The notes beneath the pieces were generated by a model, which saw only the letters and a list, made by a program, of their open reading frames with translations, was not told where the DNA came from and did not search any database. Below, piece after piece: positions 57,751 to 64,000 of a stretch of DNA of 64,000 nt. The stretch lies in the NCBI RefSeq assembly GCF_009687865.1, contig NZ_BLAE01000039.1, forward strand, positions 41,221-105,220. The letters are read 5' to 3'. The position numbers were made by a program, and so were the translations under genes. The first letter of the stretch is position 1. Every line of letters starts with the position of its first letter. The DNA comes from Acrocarpospora macrocephala (GTDB taxonomy: Bacteria; Actinomycetota; Actinomycetes; Streptosporangiales; Streptosporangiaceae).

Positions 57751-58242
57751 ATGGCGAATTTGATCGCTATCGCGTACGACGACGTCTCCACCGCCGTGGA
57801 CGTCCGGGACAAGGTCCAGCAGCTCCAGAAAGAGCGGCTGATCGAGCTCCGGGACATGGCGATCGTCGAACGCACCATGAACGGCAAAATCAAGATGAAG
57901 CAGATGGTGGGCACCACCGGCGCGGGGGCGGCCGGGGGAGCGCTCTGGGGCGGGCTCATCGGGCTCATCTTCTTCATGCCGTTCCTCGGCATGGCCGTCG
58001 GCGCGGCCACCGGCGCCGCGATCGGCGCGATGAGCGACGTGGGGGTCGACGACAAGTTCATGAAAGACCTGGCCGAAGGCCTCAAGCCGGGCGCGGCGGC
58101 GCTCTTCCTGCTCATCGACAAGAGCACGCCCGACAAGGTCATCCCGCAGCTCGCGCCGTACGGCGGGCGGATCATCCACACCTCGCTCAGCAAGGACCAG
58201 GAGGACCAGCTCAAGCACGCCGTGGCCGCGGCGCGCGGCTGA
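57751..58242 (+). CDS. DUF1269 membrane protein
   Basis: Protein of 163 aa. ANLIAIAYDDVSTAVDVRDK starts a small alpha/beta domain, and a Gly/Ala-rich hydrophobic hairpin GAAGGALWGGLIGLIFFMPF, LGMAVGAATGAAIG follows, with a soluble C-terminus. This is the DUF1269 pattern; the role is unknown, possibly stress-related membrane protein. It ends 30 bp before the FtsH gene. Confidence 0.88.
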   Translation: MANLIAIAYDDVSTAVDVRDKVQQLQKERLIELRDMAIVERTMNGKIKMKQMVGTTGAGAAGGALWGGLIGLIFFMPFLGMAVGAATGAAIGAMSDVGVDDKFMKDLAEGLKPGAAALFLLIDKSTPDKVIPQLAPYGGRIIHTSLSKDQEDQLKHAVAAARG

Positions 58243-58272
58243 GCCCCGTCGTCGACGGGCGGGGGGAGACCC

Positions 58273-60207
<1,935 letters not shown>

Positions 60208-60210
60208 GTG

Positions 60211-61020
60211 TCAGCGTGGGGCGTACGAGCGTCCCTGGCTGGTCGCCACCGCGTAGCGGGTGCCGTGCTCGTCGGCGAGGGTTCCGGTGGTGACGACCAG
60301 GGACGGGCCGAGGAGGGCGTCGGTGGTGACGTGCAGCCAGCCGTCCGGCGGGGTGGCGGCCCAGGTGACGCACAGGTCGAGGGAGACCATGTGCAGGTCG
60401 GTGAGGGTGGTCGCGCGGTAGGCGGCGTCCAGGAGGTGGGCGTCGAAGAGGATCACGTCGAGGAGCTGGCGGGGGAGCGGCTCCAGGTGACGCTCGAAGG
60501 GGCGGGCCCAGAGCTCCACGTGCGGCGGGCCGTGCTGGAAGGTGGCGTACGAGGTGGGGTAGTCGATGCCGCGTTCGTCGATGTGGCGGAGGAAGGGCGC
60601 GTCCGGCCAGGACCATTCGAGGGTGGGGCAGTCGTCCCAGGATCGTTGGGGTGGTGTGGAGCGCGGGTGGGTCGCGGACGGGAACAGGTCGGGGCGGGTG
60701 AACCAGGCCTGGACCGAGGCCAGTGGTTCCCCGCCCTGGTGCGCGGTCACGCGGCGGGCGGCCATCGAGCCGCCGGCGCGCAGCCGCTCGATGTCGAAGA
60801 GCAGGGCGCCCGGGCGTACCTGGCCGGTGAAGACGACGTGCAGCGCGCTCAGAACCTGGCCGTCCAAGCCGTCGGCGGCGGCCAGGGCGGCGAGTGAGGC
60901 CGTCCAGCCGCCGAACACGACACCCCGGAAGTTGATGTCACCGTCCACGTCGGCGCGGAGGGACTCGCCTTCGTGGGTGAGCTTGACCGGGCCGAAGACG
61001 GTGTCCCACACGATCGCCAT
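60211..61020 (-). CDS. Acyl-CoA thioesterase-like double hotdog protein
   Basis: Protein of 269 aa that resembles TesB-type or thioesterase-superfamily proteins with two hotdog folds. FRGVVFGGWTASLAALAAAD matches the first-half helix region, and MVSLDLCVTWAATPPDGWLH with SQGRSYAPR at the end the second hotdog. The start is ATG 61020 (MAIVWDTVFG). The natural thioester is unknown. It is followed upstream, 8 bp away on the same strand, by the CPBP gene, so they form an operon. Confidence 0.75.
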   Translation of the reverse strand: MAIVWDTVFGPVKLTHEGESLRADVDGDINFRGVVFGGWTASLAALAAADGLDGQVLSALHVVFTGQVRPGALLFDIERLRAGGSMAARRVTAHQGGEPLASVQAWFTRPDLFPSATHPRSTPPQRSWDDCPTLEWSWPDAPFLRHIDERGIDYPTSYATFQHGPPHVELWARPFERHLEPLPRQLLDVILFDAHLLDAAYRATTLTDLHMVSLDLCVTWAATPPDGWLHVTTDALLGPSLVVTTGTLADEHGTRYAVATSQGRSYAPR

Positions 61021-61028
61021 GCGTCTTA

Positions 61029-61892
61029 TTATCCGGGATTGCGCCACAGCCGGCGGGTGGCGAGCACGGCGATCAGCAGGCCGAGTGTGGTGAGCGCGCC
61101 GCCTTCGCCGACGAACCATGGTGAATTCTCGGTGGGGGCGGTCATCGCGCCCGCTACGAAGTAGAGGGCGGCGTTGAGGGTCGCGTGCAGGATGAGCACC
61201 GGCCAGATGCTCTTCGTCCGCACGCGGAGCCAGACCAGCGGGAAGGCGATCGTCACCGACTGTACGGCGAAGCAGGGGATGGCGTAGAAGATCGGGATGC
61301 CCTGGTCGATCGCGCCGGGGACGAACAGCATCATCGGCACGTGAAACGACGCCCAGCAGAGGCCGACGATGAGGGCGGTGGCGTCGGTGCTCCTGGTCTG
61401 GGCGAGCCGGGTGGTCAGGAAGGAGCTCCAGCCGATCTGCTCGCCGAGGGCCAGGATCACGTAGGGGACGATGCCGGGGAGCAGGCCGAGCACGACCGCC
61501 ACTGCGGGGTGCAAACCGGTGGAGTCGGTCACGTTTCCGGGCGCGAAGCGGGCCAGGCCGGTGACCCAGGCGGAGCCGTAGCCGAGTGCGATGCCGACGA
61601 CGGGGACGATCCAGGCGATGCCGAGCGTGCGCCACGGCACCCTGCGGAAGCCCCAGTCGAACCCGCGCAAACCGCGCCCTCCGGCGAGCCAGGCGGCCAG
61701 AGCGGCCAGCGTGGGGGCGAACGCCTGGCTGTAGACGGCGAGTTGCGCGCCGATGGGGGCCTCGCTGACGCGGTTGAGATCAAGGCCTTGTGAGATCGCG
61801 TACGCCAAGGCGGGCAGCACCAGCACGAGCAGCACGACGGCGAACATGGTCAGCTGCTTGCGAACCAGGGTGAGCGAATAGGTGGTATCCAT
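61029..61892 (-). CDS. CPBP-family membrane protein with altered catalytic motif
   Basis: Membrane protein of 287 aa with about eight helices, of the Abi/CAAX prenyl protease family. Motif 1, normally EExxxR, reads GEQIGWSSFLTTRL: the second Glu is Gln and the Arg is Ser. Motif 2 (SFHVPMM, FxxxH) and the later HATLNAALYF are kept. Loss of two motif-1 residues suggests reduced or absent protease activity. ATG 61892 (MDTTYS) is preferred to 61922. Confidence 0.82.
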   Translation of the reverse strand: MDTTYSLTLVRKQLTMFAVVLLVLVLPALAYAISQGLDLNRVSEAPIGAQLAVYSQAFAPTLAALAAWLAGGRGLRGFDWGFRRVPWRTLGIAWIVPVVGIALGYGSAWVTGLARFAPGNVTDSTGLHPAVAVVLGLLPGIVPYVILALGEQIGWSSFLTTRLAQTRSTDATALIVGLCWASFHVPMMLFVPGAIDQGIPIFYAIPCFAVQSVTIAFPLVWLRVRTKSIWPVLILHATLNAALYFVAGAMTAPTENSPWFVGEGGALTTLGLLIAVLATRRLWRNPG

Positions 61893-62036
61893 GGCCGGAG
61901 TCCATCGGTGGACTGGTCCCATTCGCCTGATCGGCGGGTCCCCTCCGAGTCCCGATCGATCTGGAGAGATTATGGCGTCGGGGCGATCCTAAAAGGTCCC
62001 CTGGTGAGGTCTTGCCTGTGGCGTGTTGCGTGTTCA

Positions 62037-62316
62037 CGGGGATGGCAGGGGGCGGAGCCCGAGGGTAGACGACGGGCTGGGTGGGTGGGAGAACCACCGT
62101 GCCGCGACTGTCGTTTCGCGAGGGCATCCACGGAGATGTCGGGGTCGGGCGGAGCCCGAGGGAAAACAGAAGGCTGGGTGGGTGGGACCACCACGCCGTG
62201 GCTGTCGTTTCGTCTGGCGACCACGGCGATGGCGGGGCCGGGCGGAGCCCGGGGGAAACAAAGGGAGGGTGGGTGGGACCAACCGGCTGCCCGTCGCTTC
62301 GAGGGCTGTTCCCATC
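62037..62316. repeat. Three imperfect tandem repeats of about 93 bp
   Basis: Units start at 62037, 62131 and 62224 (spacing 94 and 93). Each begins CGGnGATGnCnGGG, has the hairpin GGGCGGAGCCC-type core, a GGGTGGGTGGGA run and ends near GTCGTTTCG or CGTCGCTTCG. They fill most of the 515-bp gap between the CPBP and histidine kinase genes. The rest of the gap shows no gene. Runs of GGG spaced by one to four bases could form G-quadruplexes. Confidence 0.8.
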
Positions 62317-62407
62317 GGCGTCACCCCTGGCCGTTTCACCAGGTCCCGGGTGAGCCAGGACTCTAGGCCCATTTCGTCCGTGTCATGAAATGTTCGATGA
62401 TGTCCTA

Positions 62408-64000
62408 ATGCGTAGTACCGCTTCCCGGTGGCCGTGGGCGATCCCGGTCCTGTGCTCGCTCGGGATTGTCGGGGGCGTCGTGTTGAGTGTGAGCGTGCCC
62501 GAGGCAGACCTGACCTACCTCGCGCTCGACGCGGTCGTCGGCTTGACGTATCCGCTGATCGGAGCGCTGATCCTGGCGCGCCTGCCGCGGCATCCGGTGG
62601 GCTGGCTGTTCTGCGTCGGGGGCGCGGGCGTGACACTCCAGGCGCTTTTCGGGGGTTACGCGGCCTATGGCGACGGGCTCGGCTGGCCGGGTGCGGATCT
62701 GGCGGCGTGGTCGTTGAACTGGGTGTTCTTCACCGGCTTCGGCCCGTTGTTGCTGCTTCCCCTGCTGCTCCCGGACGGGCGCCTCCCGTCGCCGCGCTGG
62801 CGGCCGGTCCTGCGCGCGCTGATCGCCGGGATGGCGGTGCTCCAGCTCATCCTGGTCTTCCGGGACCGCATCTGGGTCTGGGGTCACGAAGAGCCCAACC
62901 CGATCGGTTTCGTGCCCACCCCGCAGGCCGCGATCGCCTTCGCCGTCGTGATGGTCGCCCTCGGCCTGGCGGGAGCCGCCGCCCTCGCCGTCCGGTTCCG
63001 GGGCACCGAGCCCAACGGCGAGCAGCGACGGCAGTTGGTTCCCGTGTTCGCGGCCGCCGCCGCCATCACCGCCGCCGTGCTGGCGGACACCTTCCTCCCG
63101 TACCATCCGCCGATCGGCGTGTGGCTGCTGGGTTTCACCCTGCCTCTACTCCCGGCCGCCACGGCGATCTCGATCTTCCGCTACCGCCTGTTCGACCTGG
63201 AGATCCTGATCCGCAGGACGGTGGTCTCCGTCCTGGTCACCGGCGTGCTGCTGGCGATCTACCTGGCCGTGGTCGGCACCGCCCACGAGCTGCTGCGCCT
63301 CAACGGCGGCGCCCTGGAACCCCTGATCGGCACCGCCGTGGTGGCGATCGCCTTCGCCCCCGTGCGGGACGCCGTCCAGCGCGCCGTCGGCAGGCTGCTG
63401 TTCGGCAACCGCGGCGACCCCGCCACCGCCCTGTCCCGCCTCGGCCACCAGCTGGAGGCCTCCGCGGACCCCACCCGCCTGCTCGACGGCGCCGCCGACA
63501 CCGTGGCCCGCACCCTCCGCCTCCCCGCCGTCGCCGTCCTGGCCGCCGACGGCACCCCCCTGTCCGTCGTGGGGGAGATCCCTTCCGACGGCGTACGGCT
63601 CGCGCTGCACGCCAGCGGCCGACGTGAAGGCGAGTTGCGCGCGGCTCCGAGATCACCGGGGGAGGCGCTGTCCCGGGCCGACCTGGCCGTCCTCGACGAC
63701 CTGGCCCGCCACCTCGCGCTGGCCGTCGCCGCCGTCCGGCTCACCCGCGAGGTCCAGACCTCGCGGGAACGCCTGGTGATCGCCCGCGAGGAGGAGCGCC
63801 GCAGGCTCCGCCGGGACCTGCACGACGGTCTCGGCCCCGGGCTCGCCGCGATCGGCGTGCGGCTGGACCTGATCGAGGCCAAGGCGCCGGTGGCGCTGCG
63901 CGAGCCGCTGGCCGACGTCCGGGAACTGACCCACGGGCTGGTCGGCGACGTCCGCCGGATCGTGCACGATCTGCGCCCGCCCGCACTGGACGAGCTGGGC
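62408..64000 (+). CDS. Sensor histidine kinase, NarL/HisKA_3 type, truncated by window end
   Basis: Two-component sensor with 531 codons visible and open at the window edge. The N-terminal third has about eight hydrophobic segments (for example IPVLCSLGIVGGVVLSV and LLLLPLLLPDG). A GAF-like region covers about 330-450. The HisKA_3 dimerisation box EEERRRLRRDLHDGLGPGLA has the phosphoacceptor His at about residue 472, and LRPPALDELG begins the following conserved block. The ATPase domain and the partner response regulator should lie beyond the window. ATG 62408 gives a complete first helix. Confidence 0.88.
   Translation, partial: MRSTASRWPWAIPVLCSLGIVGGVVLSVSVPEADLTYLALDAVVGLTYPLIGALILARLPRHPVGWLFCVGGAGVTLQALFGGYAAYGDGLGWPGADLAAWSLNWVFFTGFGPLLLLPLLLPDGRLPSPRWRPVLRALIAGMAVLQLILVFRDRIWVWGHEEPNPIGFVPTPQAAIAFAVVMVALGLAGAAALAVRFRGTEPNGEQRRQLVPVFAAAAAITAAVLADTFLPYHPPIGVWLLGFTLPLLPAATAISIFRYRLFDLEILIRRTVVSVLVTGVLLAIYLAVVGTAHELLRLNGGALEPLIGTAVVAIAFAPVRDAVQRAVGRLLFGNRGDPATALSRLGHQLEASADPTRLLDGAADTVARTLRLPAVAVLAADGTPLSVVGEIPSDGVRLALHASGRREGELRAAPRSPGEALSRADLAVLDDLARHLALAVAAVRLTREVQTSRERLVIAREEERRRLRRDLHDGLGPGLAAIGVRLDLIEAKAPVALREPLADVRELTHGLVGDVRRIVHDLRPPALDELG

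Overview
The window is about 64 kb of high-GC (roughly 70%), gene-dense actinomycete chromosome. Protein families (LuxR-type large ATP-binding regulators, ECF41 sigma factor, SpoIIE-type phosphatase, STAS protein, SCO6745-like protein, F420/FMN luciferase-like oxidoreductase, frequent GTG starts and ATGA/GTGA overlaps) fit a filamentous actinomycete, most likely in the Streptosporangiaceae/Streptomyces sphere. The genus is inference. No rRNA, CRISPR array, transposase or integrase was seen.

Layout. 0-1.3 kb: end of an MFS transporter. 1.5-9.5 kb: an L-arabinose island with a LacI-type regulator, araD, araA and a complete furanose-type sugar ABC importer (lipoprotein, double ATPase, two permeases). 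Three copies of a shared 14-bp motif flank the regulator; no ribulokinase is present. 9.5-12.4 kb (minus): ECF41 sigma factor sigJ with a good ECF41-type promoter of its own, coupled to a DUF429 gene and an FAD oxidoreductase. 12.4-12.9 kb: tRNA-Ala(GGC), a long 3' hairpin and a 66-bp tandem repeat. 12.9-15.8 kb: AraC regulator plus a styrene-monooxygenase-like two-component flavoenzyme. 15.9-23.7 kb: HerA-like ATPase, small kinase-like protein, remnant of an imine reductase, AlbA_2/RecG-like regulator with a perfect 14-bp inverted repeat, SCO6745-like protein, methyltransferase, SpoIIE phosphatase. 23.7-31.1 kb: TetR/MFS pair with a four-site operator array, phosphotransferase, LuxR-family ATPase regulator, vWA lipoprotein. 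31.2-32.7 kb: second tRNA-Ala(GGC) with the same 3' hairpin, a zinc-finger/HTH protein and a small secreted peptide.

33-48.8 kb is the most interesting part: a natural-product locus. A TrmB/LuxR-type regulator precedes a tightly coupled 12-gene operon: two unrelated ATP-grasp ligases, tryptophan 2,3-dioxygenase, a class V PLP enzyme (kynureninase-like), a second TDO-superfamily protein resembling PrnB, an FAD aromatic hydroxylase, a class IV aminotransferase, a KynB-type cyclase/formamidase, an MFS exporter, a FemAB/BioF2-like acyltransferase, a class II DAHP synthase and finally a 33-codon, very basic peptide gene ending in LPY whose start overlaps the DAHP synthase stop. A luciferase-like oxidoreductase and a methyltransferase follow. 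The enzymes predict supply of shikimate, tryptophan cleavage to kynurenine, ring hydroxylation/transamination and amide ligation; the peptide suggests a ribosomal scaffold or substrate. No NRPS, PKS or radical SAM enzyme is in the window, so this does not match actinomycin, pyrrolobenzodiazepine or quinoxaline clusters although it shares kynurenine enzymes with them.

48.7-50.8 kb (minus): ribbon-helix-helix regulator with a two-gene ABC exporter and five operator half-sites. 51-52.7 kb: secreted GH10 xylanase with promoter and palindrome, bidirectional terminator, STAS protein. 52.7-64 kb: GlxA-type regulator/MFS pair, PTH2-like protein, DUF3616, anchored protein, DUF1269, FtsH paralogue, thioesterase-like protein, CPBP membrane protein with an altered motif, a 93-bp triple repeat, and a NarL-type sensor histidine kinase cut by the window end.
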